NCBI GenBank assembly: GCA_905178155.1
Contig: CAJINV010000005.1
Span: forward strand, 7,872,515 to 7,936,514
Origin: Amoebophrya sp. A120
Lineage: Eukaryota > Sar > Dinophyceae > Syndiniales > Amoebophryaceae
DNA: 64,000 bases
Direction: 5' to 3'
A program made the position numbers and the translations under genes. The notes beneath the pieces are model-generated. The model saw nothing but the letters and a program-made list of their open reading frames with translations. It ran no database searches and was not told the origin of the DNA. Shown piece by piece: positions 21,770-33,191 of the stretch (position 1 is its first letter; each line of letters starts with the position of its first letter).

Positions 21770-24700
21770 TCACGTCTCCACCTGCACCTCGAACTTCTTC
21801 GGCACCGCCTCAACCGAGGTTTTCATGGTGAGCGGCTTGCTTTCCGAATGACAGTGCACAATTCCCCCGCCCCCTCGTTTGTCATGCAAAATCCCAAATC
21901 CAGTCGCTTCCTTGTGCCACTGTTTCCATGACAAATTTCGAAAGCCAAAACAGTACTACAGTAGGTACATAAATTTGTCATGCACCGGCGCCAGGGTTGC
22001 TGGCGTTTGTATTGCTGTTCATGCAATACAAATGAGGGGGAGGTGGAGTTGTGCACTGTCGTATTCCGGAAACTCGGGAGTCAAAGCGAAACTCGCGGTT
22101 TGCGCCGGCGCTCCTCCGGGGAACATCTTTTCCGACGCGGTTTGCTCGGATTTCATAAAGTAGAAAAAGGACTCCGTGTCCGCACCGTCGGACACTTTGG
22201 ACCCGCACACCGGGGTGCTGATTGGTTGCAAACCGTCTTGCCGGGTGGCTTGTGTGAAGGATTCGATCTTGTCTAGAAGCGGTACGTATCAAATGCAAAC
22301 ATGTCTGGGTCTGGAAACTTGTCATGCTAATGCACGAATGAAAAAATGACTAGAGTATGCAGCCGAGCATGACAGATTTTTGAACGGTCCCTGTGGTGTG
22401 TAACACGCATGAGAAACTGCGTTTTTGCATGACACAGAAGTACCGCTATTCCGCAAGACGCATTACAGAGTTTGGGAGTATGCGAGTTCAGCATTACAAG
22501 TCTTGCATTCTTCCAGACGCAGACCCAGACATTTTTACATTTGATAGTACGCCGGGATTTGCGTCGGGTGGCGGGAGCCAGTGCGAACGGAGCCGGGTCC
22601 AACCTGATAAAGATTTGATGGCTTACTCACTCTTTTATCTTTTTGAAACATTGATTCACAGCTTGCATTCCACAGCTTGCATGACAGATGTCACGTGCGG
22701 CTATTGCTATATGAAACACTTTTATATCTTCAATAGTACCAACGTAGCTCGCCTTCTTCCCCATTGTTGAGCAGACTCCTCGGCCCTGAATAGCGCCGGT
22801 CTTGCAAAACTGGATCACGTTGTAGGGGCCGCATGAAGAGCAGCTTGGCTCCATGTTGAGCGCAGCCAGGGGTGGTGTATGGAGGGGAAAAATTTGGTGC
22901 AGTTGTAGTAGTTCTCACAGCGCTCTATCTGAAATTTGAAGGGAGTGTGTCATTCCAGAACAGTCGCCATGCTTAGCCGCCCGCCCTGACCAGATTTCAA
23001 TCCTGTGTCACGCTAGAACAGGCACCATGCTTTGCCCCCCGCCCTTACCGGAATTCAGTCCTGTGTCAGGCTGGAGCAGATCCCATGTTTAGCCACCCGC
23101 ACTGACCAGAATTCAGTCCTTTGATTGTCATGCTAGAACAGGCACCATGCTTGGCCCCCCGCCCTGACCAGAATTCAGTCCTGTGTCACGCTAGAACAGT
23201 CACCATGGTTAGCCCCCCGCCCTGACCAGAATTCAGTCCTGTGTCACGCTAGAGCAGGTCCCATGTTTAGCCCCCGGCCCTGACCAGAATTCAATCCTGT
23301 GTCATGCTAGCACAGTCGCCATGCGTAGCCCCTGCCCTGACCAGAATTCGGTCCTGTGTCACGCTAGAGCAGGTCCCATGTTTAGCCCCCTGCCCTGACC
23401 AGAATTCAGTCCTGCGTCAGGCTAGAGCAGGTCCCATGTTTAGCCGCCTGCCCAGACCAGAACTCAGTCCTGTGTCATGCTAGAACAGGCACCATGCTTA
23501 GCCCCCCGGCCTGACCAGAATTCAGTTCTGTACCAGGCAAAGACGCACCATACCACCAGAGAAAGAAGCTTAAATACGGACACGCCAGTTGAGACTTTTT
23601 AACACTTCGTGAGACTTTTTTTTGCACTGAAAAAAACCAAACAGGAACGCACTACAGCCTTTTGCAAAAAACAGGCAAAAAAATGTAAAACTTCACACAA
23701 ATGCAAGACAAATTGCGTATCCACGACGGGACGCTGGCATTTTACGAAAGGAAGATTACAGAACAAAATCTCAAATAGTCTCAAAAAGTCTCAACTAGGT
23801 TTTGCCCAAATCAGGCGCGGTAGAGCTAGGAAAAGATGAAAAAATGCGTTTTTTTGAAAAACGACAAAAATCGCGAATCTGAGAAGGCAAAAATCAACCA
23901 TACCATCGGGAGAAGAAACCAAAAAAGACAAGCTTCAAATGAGGCTTTTTGAGACTTCGTGAGACTTTTTTTTGCTCTGAAAAAAGCCAAACAGGAGCGC
24001 ACTACAGCTTTTTGCAAAAAACAGACAAAAAAATGCAAAATTTCACGCAAATGCAGAATTTCATGCAAATGCAAAATTTCACGCAAAATGCAAGACTAGG
24101 CCACAGAAAAAAGTCTCAAATAGTCTCAAAAAGTCTCGACCGGTTGTTGGCCAAATCTGACGAATCTTTCGGTACTGAAGTCGTTGTGCTTGTGAGAACC
24201 GCAATACACAAAACATTCTCCCCTCTCCATACCGCCCGATTGGTTTCAAATCCGAGTCTCCGTGCCCCGTGACAGGCGTGCTCACTTCAAACACCACTGT
24301 CCCAGTTCCCGCCGCGTTTCCGTTCGTTGACGCTTGTGGCTGCACGAAGGTGAAGGAGGTTGCTGCACCCGCTGCACTCCCCGCCGAGTAACTCGGCTCA
24401 CTTTGTTCGTCCAAACCCTCCGCACAGGGTCCGACGTCGTAGACGGTGGATGTTACTTCGCACTGGATTCTTCTCACACAGTACCGCTCGTTCATCTTCC
24501 TTAAATAGTACTGGGAAAGCAACTATGCATTGCAAAAGTATCGTTCTAGTATAAATCGCATGACAAATTTCGGCAGCATGAAAAATGGAATTTGTCATGC
24601 TGATTTACCTTGGGAATCAGACTTGTCATGCATATCTGCGATTAGTACGAGTACGATGCTTTTGCATTTGATAGTAACTGCCCCGACACCGTGAAACTCC

Positions 24701-25277
24701 ATTCTTGTTTCGCTAAGTTATCGACCAACTGTTTTGTTTCGTCGTCGAGTGAGTTCGCATCAGTTGCTACGCCGTCTAAAACCGTCTTCGCTTCGCACGG
24801 CTCGAAGGAAATCGGGATGTTCTCATATTTATGCATTGCAAAGAAAAGGATCGTACTCGTACTTCTAACTGCAGGCATGCAATACAAATTTCTTCGTCAA
24901 GGTAAATCCGCATGAGAATTTCCATTTCTCATCATGCTACGGAAATTTGTCATGCGACTTCTACTAGTACGGTAGTACTTTTGCAATTCATAATATTGCG
25001 TGCTGTATTCGCCGACGGACAGACACCTCGCGTTCGGGTCGTGGGGGGTAATCGGGAGGTCGGGCGAATAGGTGCCGATTCGCTGAATGGTGAAAACCTG
25101 GTCCTCTGGGGTGCTGCGTCGAATTGCTGTAGTTGCTACTCTACTCGTTTTCAGGACAGCAGCGTGAGTCGTGGTTGCTTGAAGTAGTTGTAGTGCGCCA
25201 GCTGCAATTACGGCAGCACGACCTGGAGCCGGAGACGCCATGCGTGACGTTCTCCGCCGAGTTGTGGGCGGGGTCAT
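21770..25277 (-). CDS. Gene 5: secreted Cys-containing protein with a giant intron
   Basis: Exons: 25277-24993, 24829-24674, 24523-24232, 22877-22740, 22603-22546, 22286-22064, 21846-21770; about 401 codons. Two ATGs, at 25277 and 25241; the second is followed directly by a signal-like stretch (AAVIAAGALQLLQA). Cysteines are scattered: CLSVGEY, EPCEAK, YCVRRIQC, GPCAEG, then SCSSCGPYN, QFCKTG and GVCSTM after the giant intron. There is a Gly/Ala/Thr-rich linker in exon 3. Intron 3 (22878-24231) joins KPIGR to PLAALN in frame if removed with the usual 5 nt. Intron 4 (22604-22739) is GT-AG. Family not recognised; probably exported or on the cell surface. The join across the giant intron is the weakest point of the model. 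Confidence 0.65.
21847..22063. mobile_element. Introner, family h (gene 5)
   Basis: Flanks TTCCG / TTCCG; left TIR has AATGACAG. Confidence 0.92.
22287..22545. mobile_element. Introner, family a (gene 5)
   Basis: Flanks GTACG / GTACG. Confidence 0.95.
22604..22739 (-). other. Ordinary GT-AG intron (gene 5)
   Basis: Donor GTACTATTG, acceptor TTTATCAG. Removal keeps the frame (SYVG to WTRL). One of only four such introns found. Confidence 0.6.
22937..23535. repeat. 58-bp satellite, about 10 copies
   Basis: Unit contains TGACCAGAATTCAGTCCTGT, GTCACGCTAGA, CAGGC/TCACCATG and TTAGCCCCCCG. Copy starts such as 23165, 23223 and 23281 are exactly 58 bp apart. Copies differ by a few bases each. Confidence 0.95.
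23546..23817. repeat. Copy 1 of a 270-bp direct repeat
   Basis: Shares with copy 2 the stretch ACTTCGTGAGACTTTTTTTT, then AACAGGA.CGCACTACAGC, and ends with AATAGTCTCAAAAAGTCTC. The GAGACTTTTT and AAAAAGTCTC ends are inverted with respect to each other. Confidence 0.85.
23897..24162. repeat. Copy 2 of the 270-bp direct repeat
   Basis: Same layout as 23546-23817, plus a short internal tandem of ATGCAAAATTTCACGCAA near 24030-24090. Confidence 0.85.
24524..24673. mobile_element. Introner, family b (gene 5)
   Basis: Flanks GCAAC / GTAAC. Confidence 0.92.
24830..24992. mobile_element. Introner, family b (gene 5)
   Basis: Flanks ATATT / ATATT. Confidence 0.93.
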
Positions 25278-26606
25278 TTTTTCTGTCGAACGATGCAGCG
25301 GAGCGAGGCTGTCCTCGTCAGAGCCCTATGACTTCTACTCCGACTCCTTCAGCTTCTCCGACTATCATTTCCTCCACGGGGCTACTACATGATTGCAGGA
25401 CCGCCATCCTGCCGTAGCCTGCTTCTAGTGCCTTCAACAATGGATGTGCTTGTGGAATTCAGCTTTCGTTTTTAATCCAATTTCTTGCGCTCCTACTGCA
25501 ATACCAGAACAGGCACTCACGCTCAAGACTCTCAAGTTGGAAATATGCCTGTGAAGCAGGTGTTTATTGCCGCTTGTAAATCATACTCGTTGTTGCTCCC
25601 CCCCCCTCTCTTTTGGTGTCTCTCACAACTGCTCCCTTGCCCTGCCTGTACAAACATAGAATGGAGTTTGTTCTTGTTCATTCGTAGCGACAGCGAACAG
25701 CTACGTACAGGGTACGATCGTGGGAAAAAATCGTACCCCCGCGCCACCTCCTTTTCTAAATTTTTCAGTTCCGTTTACATGTAGTTTTCTCGGGATGAAA
25801 CAAGGTCATATTTCGATTCGCAGCAGTTCGACAGGGAGGCGAGGAACTCTCGCTACCTGTCTGACAAAATTTTTCGACTCCTGCGTTCTTGACGGACTAA
25901 CGGCTGCAGTCTGTGGATTATAGTACCGAAGACTAGCTCCGGGAGGTACTCGTACTATTTCATTGTATCGGACTATGCAGGTATTAGGTCGTTTCGGTTT
26001 ATTTTGCGTAAATAAAAATGCGTAGCTAGAGTTCTAGTAATCTGTAGCAGCGGAAAATTGATGATCGAGCAACGAGCTCAAAGAATTTGTGTCGTGCAGT
26101 GCGTAGACATACGTAAAACAGTAGTGTAGACTTTAGTAAAGCAAAAGTATAGCGACGGTGCCCATGGCCCTCTCAACATGATGTTTCGACAAATGTCTGA
26201 GGCAGGATTGCCCCTCGTCCCGGTGCCGCGACGACCGTCGTTCATAGAGTAGTTTTGCGCTTCAATCATTTGTGAAACCAATTTTTTTTGTACTTCACAG
26301 AAAAATTTCATGTGCGGGTATTGATTTTTATGTTACACGATCAAAGTTAGTGCTAATATTCTTAGAGATTGACTCAACTCGATTTAGTATTTCGACATGA
26401 TAGTATCCGTATCGCTATTTTCTTCTGTTCATATTTTTCACTTATGCAGCTTGTAGTTGTAAGTTCTTGACGTTACTACCATTTATTTGCAGAACGAGAA
26501 TTCATTTCCCGACTCCCGTGTGCAAAAAACATTGTTCTCCTCGTTTCTCCTCCTGTCCGGCGATTGTAGGTGGAAACCGCAGTCAACAGTCGGCCGACGT
26601 TTATTC
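25278..26606. other. Intergenic, gene 6 stop to gene 5 start
   Basis: 1.33 kb, AT-richer in its right half. No introner, RNA gene or convincing open frame seen. Confidence 0.5.
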
Positions 26607-29600
26607 TTATGCGTTAAAGTCCCCTCCCTCGGCGACACGCACCAGTACCTCCGCGTATTTCTTCAGAGTTTCCTCAATCTGCCCCGCCGTAGTATCGAGA
26701 GGAAAAATCCCCCCTCTCCATATCATCAAAGCGGAAATCTGTGATGCAGATTTGTGGCCACAAGTCATCAGCTCCGTCATGCTAAAAGGGAAAAGATGCG
26801 GACTGCGACTGTAGTGTTGGGTGGCGTGGGAGTAAGGCTTTGCGTCTCCAGCACGACAAGAGGCGGCTGGAAGCGGGAAGCAGCATGACAATATATGCCT
26901 GCAAGCGAGGCCACGACTGCGGCTCTTGGCCTTCTAGCAATACAAGTCGATTTGTGTACTCCAATACAGCATGAGAAATTTTTTCGTTTTCAATATGGGA
27001 TGAAGGGGGGATTTTTCCTTTTGATACGTAGTACCAGTTCCCTCCACGCATTCGCACCCCTCCGCGCAGGCGAGGCAGAGTTTTGCCATGATACGCGCCG
27101 GCATGATCAGGGAACACGGCTTCATGTTGTAGTCGTACTTGGTCGCGAGCCGCAGGCGGTAGAGCTTCTTATCCCCCTTGGCATCCGACAACACCAGGTT
27201 GCGGGACTTCGTCGCGGCAAATTATGCACTGCAAAACCAAAAGCATCGCACTCGTATAATCGCATGACAAATTTCCTCAGCATGAGAAAGAACATTTGTA
27301 ATGCGGGTTTACCTAAAGACGAAAATTTGTAATGCGTGACTGCGATTACTACTAGTACGATGCGTTTAAAATGCATACAAATTTCACCGGGTCAATGAAG
27401 CGCTCCTCGATCATTTTCCGGTGACCACCGGTTTTCCCCGTGCCCGGGTTGGCAACCATGAATTCCGTCGTGAGAATGCCACCGTCGGAAATTTCCTGCC
27501 CCAACGCGTTGTGCGTGCACATCAGGTGCATACCTGTGTATGGATTTATCATTTTCAACCATCGAAGATAGAGTTTTAACATCATTACAAGACTTGTTTC
27601 TCAACACACGGTTTTAATATTTTGCAGCACAAGAAATACCAGCAGCAGTATGTATGTTCTTGTTCATATGTTAGCATGACAAACACGAAAACGAAAGCAC
27701 GTTTTATGTAATACCTGGGAACGGCACCATGGCAGCAGAGACCGAGTCCACGATCGCCTCGTTGGTCGGGGTATCCTGTGCAAAAGTATCGCACTCGTTG
27801 TATTGCAATCATGCATTACAAATCTTTTTCTTAAGGTACTTCCGCATCACAAATGTCAATTTTATTTCTCGTCATGCTGAGAAAATTATTTGTAATGCAT
27901 TTATATTGAAAACTAAAATCCCAAAGGGAAGTTTGAAAAAAGCACTGTAGCATAGCGAACTGAACAAATAGGTGCAAGCACATCCTGTGGAGGGTTTTTT
28001 GAAAAATGAAGAAGGGGCGACTACGTGACTCCCTAGCTAGAAATGGGCGCGGCGCGTGTGAGGATGCTTCTGCCCACGGGGTCCCACATGGCTGAAGCTG
28101 GAGCACTACGACCTTTATGGCTGAAGCTGTAATGCATTTATACGAGTACGATACTTTTGCAGTGCATACGGGGCCAGAAACATGTTGGTCAGCCGGTCGA
28201 GTATGGCGCTCTCAATTGTTACATTCTCAACTGTTACATGAATTTGTGATGCAAGAATGGCAACAGGAAAAGGCCGGACCTTGCAACTCTTGCATAACAA
28301 ACTTGGCACAGATTCCCATGCTGTTTAGCCCTTCCAAAATTTGTCATGCGAGGCAGCTCCATTGTGTGGACGTTGATGCTCATTTTGCATGACAAATTCA
28401 TGTAACAGTTGAGACTGTAACGTTTGAGAACGCCATATCCAGCATGTCGGTCTTGGAGACAATGCACAACTGCGCCAGTAACAACCCCGCGCAAATCAGT
28501 TGCCCGGTCAGTTTGTTGTTGGTGAAGGATTCGTACGTCGCGCCGTGGATGATGACGGTGACGCCACTCACTTCCGGGTTCGCTTTCATCGCCAACATCA
28601 AGCACATGAAGCGCGCAACCCGCGCCTGGTCGACTTCATCGACCCCGATAATCAAGATCGGCTTGCGCTTGTGGTGCCCCGGTTGGTTGTTGATGATCTA
28701 TCAAATGCAAAAGTGCCTGGATGTCAGGAAGGTCGCAAGAACTTGTGATGCTGTCTTTCGATTCTAAAAAAATCTGTATTGCATAGAAAAGCAATAAGAA
28801 TCCAGTTTGTGCGTCGCGGGGGCGAGAGCATTTGTCACGCGGGAGAGGCATCAAGAAGCCGCTAAAAAATCTGTGAAGATGCTAGGCCATGCATTACTGG
28901 CGTTATGGGTCATGCAAAATATGCATGACAAACCTGGCAATTATCTTCCAGACCCAGATCGATATTTGCACTTGATATGATCTTCTCCACCACAATCTTC
29001 TCCGCGGTTTCCTTCGCACCGTCCGCCAAACCGTCCGGGATTTCCTATGAAAGTGCACAACTCCCCTTCCCCCTCATTTGTATTGCATGAACAGCAACAC
29101 AAGCGTCATCAAGAATACAGGTTTTGCATGACAAATTTGGACAGGCGTGTAGTGCTATTTGGGCTCCTGCCAGAACTTGTCATGCAGACAGTGCCAAGAG
29201 CCCAGGCGTAAATTATACGCATTTTGCATGACAAATGAGGGGGAGGGGGAGTTGTGCACTCTCATATTTCCTCCTCCAAGTTGAAAACAGGGCGGTCGAA
29301 AAATTGGGAAGCGAACTTCTCCTTGTGCTTGTCGTAATTCACGGTGGACATGACAAACGCCACCGGGCTATCCTAAGCAAAAACGTCCCCACCCCATAGT
29401 CAAGTTGGGATAGTAGCAACACAAGTCTCCAACTTTTGGCAGCTGTGCATGACAAGTTTCCCTCTGCAGTGTAGTGCTGGTTGGCAAGGGCAGCAGCATG
29501 AGAAAGCCATTGTCTCATCCTGTTTACAGCATTAGAAATTCCAAAACGCGGTTGGTGATGCCTCTCTCATGGAGCTGCACATTACAAACGTTTTCTGTAA

Positions 29601-32600
29601 TTGTACATCTGCATGACAACTCTGGGGTCGTGGGGACGTTTTTACTCAGGATACGGGCGCCGGTTGGACGGCCAGGTCACGTTGCGCACGTACTTCAGAA
29701 TGTCGGTCGCCGGCAACTCGACCTTTTTGTCGCGGGTGGTGGACTATCAAATGTAAAAATGTCTCAGTCTGGAAGAATGCAAGAGTTGTGATGCAGGTTT
29801 TCCATGACCCATGAGGTCTGGAATGCGAGACCCAGCATGACAGATTCCACCTTGAGGTCTCTATCATGCCTTTCCTGCATGAGAAACTCCCTCTCAACTT
29901 GGTCAAAAGCGGACAGCTTTTGGTACTCACGCAACACAGATTTTTGCATCATTCAGATTTAGCATGACAAGTTCTAATCTTCCAGACCCAGACATTTTTA
30001 CATTTGATATGGACATCCCGGTGGCGATGTTCGCTTCCGGTATGGAGCTGCAAATATGTTTATTACTCAGTCTACTTCATCCATTCGGATTTTTGCATGA
30101 TCCAATGTCATGCCTGTGCAGCTTGCCATTGCAATCATGCACAAATCAAAATGCTCTGTATCCTGCATAACAGACTGAGTCGTGTAACAATTTTGCAGTT
30201 GGGATATCAGTCGGAATCGAGGTTTGGATAAAGTTCACCAAGTTGGACATGCCCTGTTAGAAGATTTGTTGAAAAAATGTATGTAAATCCAAAATCCTAT
30301 AACACCATTTCGCACGACAATTATAAATCTCGATAATGAAATTACAGATCGGCTTAACTACATGCATTTTCCACAAACACAAACATAAGTTAAAAACTAT
30401 ACTTCCAAACACTCCTTCTCTTCCAAGCCCGCGTTTTCGGCCAAGTAGCCGTAGGCCTGCTTGGGCGCGATGTCCTTTTCATATCCTGAGCAAAAACGTC
30501 CGCACCCCATAGTTGTCTTGCAGACTTGCAATAATTACATGAGCATTTTTAATGCGCATTCCCATGAGTTTCCAATCGTGTTCTGGAACTTGTAATGCTG
30601 TAAACGGGATAAGGAGATGAATTTCTTATGCGACTTCCCTTGCTGAACAGCACTACACTACAGCCTACAAGAACTTGTCATGCGTCTGGATTTGTGTTGC
30701 GAAGTTCTGATCTTGACTATGGGGTGGGGACGTTTTTCCTCACGATATTTCAAACTTCTGCTTCATCATGGCCATGGCGTCGACTTCCGCCTTGCCCGCA
30801 GTGCAGTAGGCTTTCCAGGCGGAATATCGCACGAAAAAACTGTTTCACTGTAAGGATTTTGCAGGTTTTGCATGACAAGTTCGCTCTACATGACAGAGAA
30901 AATTTGCCATGCAAGCTTCCTAAGGGAAAACACAGCTAACAATCCACTTTCTTGCATGTGTAGCAAGACAAATACATCGATCTGCGTTCCATTTTATGCA
31001 TCACAAGTTTACAGTGAAACAGTTTTTTCTTGCATACGGAAGACTTCCCGCCGGCGCCGCCCTCGTCGTACTGCCCGTACAGCTTGTACAGAACGCCATC
31101 CGGGTCCGTGTAGAAATCGTCCGCGCAGGCGATCTATCAAATGCAAACATTTCTGGGTCTGGAAACTTGTGATGCATGTCAGTGAATTAATAGCCAGACT
31201 GTAATGCAACGCCAAGCATGACAAATTTTATACTTTTTTCGTGGCTCTGTGTTGTGTATCATTCCGCAACATGACAGACAAGAGGAGCTCTTCCGATGGC
31301 CGTACGCAATACAGAGCTCAGTGTCATGCCAGACTAGCATGACAGACCTTGGATTCTTCCAGACCCAGACATATTTGCAGTCGATACGATCTTCAACATC
31401 GACCCCGCGCCCTTTATGCATTGCAAATTATATGTCTGGGTCTGGAAGAGGACAAGTTTGTCATGCACATTTTCCATGATCCATGATGTCGGTGATGTAT
31501 GCCATAGCATTACAGATTTTGAAAGGGCTTCCTGATGCGCCTTCCGCATGAGAAATGCCCTGTCCGCGTAGCACAAATTGAACCGCTCTTGCTGGTCATG
31601 CAATACAATTTTTTTTGGAATCCAAAAACAGCATGACAAATTGCGACCTTCCAGATCCAGACATATTTGCGTTTGATACCCTTCCAGCCCGACCCGATCA
31701 AGGTGTTCAGGAAGGCCATCCCCAAAATCCCCGCCTCAATGGCCGTGCAGAACTCCGGCTTGGAATTCAAAGTGGCCGTCACCATCAAGGTCCGGATCTT
31801 CAAATCCGCCGAGTACCCAGCACTCGTGTCCACCGCGTTCCAGTCCGCCGCGCCGTGCGTGCGCTCCTTGTGCTTGAACAACGTTTGCCGCACCTTCGTC
31901 ACGAAGGACTTGTTGAACCCGAGGTGGCGCGGATATCCTGTGCAAAAGTATCGGACTCGTACAAATGCTAATGCAAGTCTTGCATTACAAATCTTAATCT
32001 TCATCTTGTTTCCAAGGCAAATCTGGATTACAAATTTTATTTCTCAATCTGAGGAAATTTGTAACGCATTTATACGAGAACGATACTTTTGCAGTTCATA
32101 GCGGATCGAAGATGACCACGACCTTCTTCAAATCCTTATTCGCGCACTTCACATCACCCGCGATGGCAATCGGGTCGCGGTGGGACGCGGAGGGTATCAA
32201 CTGTAAAAATGTCTGGGTCTGGAAGATTGCGAGATTTGTCATGCTTGTCTGGCATGACAAAAAAGTTTGTGATGCGTGTCCAAGAAGAGACCCTTCTGCC
32301 TGTCATGCAAAAACGCAGTTTCTCATGCGAAAAACGCAACACAAAGAACTGCAGATATTTCTCATGCTTGGCTGTGCATTACAGAGCATTCACTATTTTC
32401 CCAACACAGCATTACAAGTTTCCAGACCCAGACATTTTTACAATCCATAGAGGCAATCCAGAACTGAATCCCCGTTCCGTCAGTCCACGGGTATCATGTG
32501 TAAAAGCATTCCCATATTCCCAGAGTTGTCATGCAAATCAGCATGCTCAAAACGTTTCTCATGCGGAGCTGCCCCATGACAAGCATTTTCTAGTTATGTT

Positions 32601-33191
32601 CTGAGATTTGTGATGGTCGAATCAGGATGATATGCTAGATCTGAGATGCTGCTCCCACTGCACTAGCTGAATACGATTAAATCGCCCAAACCTGTCATGC
32701 GCAACAACCAAAACTTTTTGATTTGTCTAGCAGATTTCGTCCCATCTTGACTCTAGGGTGGGTACGCTTTTACTCAGGATAACGGGCCCATTTTCTTCAT
32801 GCCACCGCCGCCAGCAGCGGCCTTGGGGGCGGCCGCCGGGGCCGCGGCTTGTGGCGCAGCGCCACCGGTATCAAGTGCAAAAATGTCTGGGTCAGGACGA
32901 TTGATGCTAGGTTTGTCATGCATATTTTGCATAACCTATGATGCCGGTAATGCATCACCTAGCATCACAGATTTCTAAAGTGCCTGCTGATGCGTATTCC
33001 GCATGAGAAACGCGGCCCACTCCGCGTAGCACAAACTGAACTCCTCGTCTTGCTGGCCATGCAATACAGATTTTTTTTACCTTCCAGAGACACCAGCATC
33101 ACAAGTTGCAAGCTTCCAGACGGAGACATTTTTGCATTTGATAACCGGCTGGGGCAGCCGCACCTCCGTTCATGGAGGCTCCACAACCCAT
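26607..33191 (-). CDS. Gene 6: predicted N-myristoylated protein, function unknown
   Basis: Exons: 33191-33144, 32868-32782, 32491-32450, 32194-32101, 31933-31679, 31414-31387, 31134-31037, 30824-30748, 30481-30403, 30253-30207, 30040-30010, 29744-29654, 29368-29267, 29045-28978, 28698-28438, 28201-28169, 27771-27715, 27533-27378, 27222-27026, 26692-26607; about 616 codons. ATG at 33191 opens MGCGASMNGG: Gly2 fits N-myristoylation and Cys3 palmitoylation, so the protein probably sits on the inner face of a membrane. Residues 8-38 are Gly/Ala/Pro-rich. The rest is well-ordered sequence with many hydrophobic beta-like segments (KKVVVIFDP, ILIIGVDEVDQARVARF, VSGVTVIIHGATYESF) and ends CLACAEGCECVEGTG. 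No known family recognised by eye. PGTGKT near the C-terminal third resembles a P-loop but lacks the upstream Gly and context. Introns: 17 introners and two GT-AG introns. Confidence 0.85.
26693..27025. mobile_element. Introner, family g (gene 6)
   Basis: Flanks CGTAG / CGTAG. Confidence 0.95.
27223..27377. mobile_element. Introner, family b (gene 6)
   Basis: Flanks CAAAT / CAAAT. Confidence 0.95.
27534..27714 (-). other. Ordinary GT-AG intron (gene 6)
   Basis: Donor GTATTACAT, acceptor CATACACAG. Joins VPFPG to MHLMC in frame. Confidence 0.85.
27772..28168. mobile_element. Introner, family b, with a nested insert (gene 6)
   Basis: Flanks CGGGG / CGGGG. 397 bp instead of the usual 145-165 because of the insert at 27906-28127. 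Confidence 0.93.
27906..28127. mobile_element. 222-bp retroposon-like insert in an introner
   Basis: Bounded by a perfect 15-bp repeat TGTAATGCATTTATA (27891-27905 and 28128-28142), which occurs once in normal family-b copies, so it is a target duplication. Length and long duplication suggest a SINE-like retroposon. No tRNA-like A or B box or poly(A) tail is evident. ATGGCTGAAGCT occurs twice near the right end (28089 and 28117). Confidence 0.75.
28202..28437. mobile_element. Introner, family d (gene 6)
   Basis: Flanks TCGAG / TCCAG. Confidence 0.92.
28699..28977. mobile_element. Introner, family a (gene 6)
   Basis: Flanks TGATC / TGATC. Confidence 0.95.
29046..29266. mobile_element. Introner, family h (gene 6)
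   Basis: Flanks TTTCC / TTTCC. Confidence 0.95.
29369..29653. mobile_element. Introner, family c (gene 6)
   Basis: Flanks CGGGC / CGGGC. Confidence 0.95.
29745..30009. mobile_element. Introner, family a (gene 6)
   Basis: Flanks TGGAC / TGGAC. Confidence 0.95.
30041..30206. mobile_element. Introner, family n (gene 6)
   Basis: Ends TATGGAGCTGCAAATATG and GCAGTTGGGATA; inner inverted pair ACTCAGTC / GACTGAGT. Single copy; flanks TCCGG / TCAGT do not match well. Confidence 0.7.
30254..30402 (-). other. Ordinary GT-AG intron (gene 6)
   Basis: Donor GTATAGTTTTTAAC, acceptor TTCTAACAG. Joins ECLE to GMSNL in frame. Confidence 0.85.
30482..30747. mobile_element. Introner, family c (gene 6)
   Basis: Flanks TTTCA / TTTCA. 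Confidence 0.94.
30825..31036. mobile_element. Introner, family f (gene 6)
   Basis: Flanks CGGAA / CGGAA. Confidence 0.95.
31135..31386. mobile_element. Introner, family a (gene 6)
   Basis: Flanks CGATC / CGATC. Confidence 0.95.
31415..31678. mobile_element. Introner, family a (gene 6)
   Basis: Flanks CCCTT / CCCTT. The exon between this element and the previous one is only 28 bp. Confidence 0.95.
31934..32100. mobile_element. Introner, family b (gene 6)
   Basis: Flanks GCGGA / GCGGA. Confidence 0.95.
32195..32449. mobile_element. Introner, family a (gene 6)
   Basis: Flanks GAGGG / GAGGC. Confidence 0.93.
32492..32781. mobile_element. Introner, family c (gene 6)
   Basis: Flanks ACGGG / ACGGG. 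Confidence 0.95.
32869..33143. mobile_element. Introner, family a (gene 6)
   Basis: Flanks ACCGG / ACCGG. Confidence 0.95.

Larger units (their letters stand above)
22878..24231. mobile_element. Giant introner-like intron, 1,354 bp (gene 5)
   Basis: Ends are loosely inverted: TATGGAGGGGAAAAATT at 22878 and, on the other strand, TATGGAGAGGGGAGAAT at 24231; both are followed within 45 nt by GTTCTCACA. Flanks TGGTG / CCGCC do not match, so this may be a rearranged or composite element. The interior is filled by a 58-bp satellite and two copies of a 270-bp repeat. Confidence 0.6.

Noticed and set aside
22937-23535. CRISPR-like regular array
   Set aside because: The 58-bp units are continuous tandem repeats without unique spacers, in a eukaryotic intron.
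27440-27460. P-loop-like PGTGKT in gene 6
   Set aside because: Lacks the first Gly of GxxxxGKT and has no Walker B or other ATPase motifs nearby.
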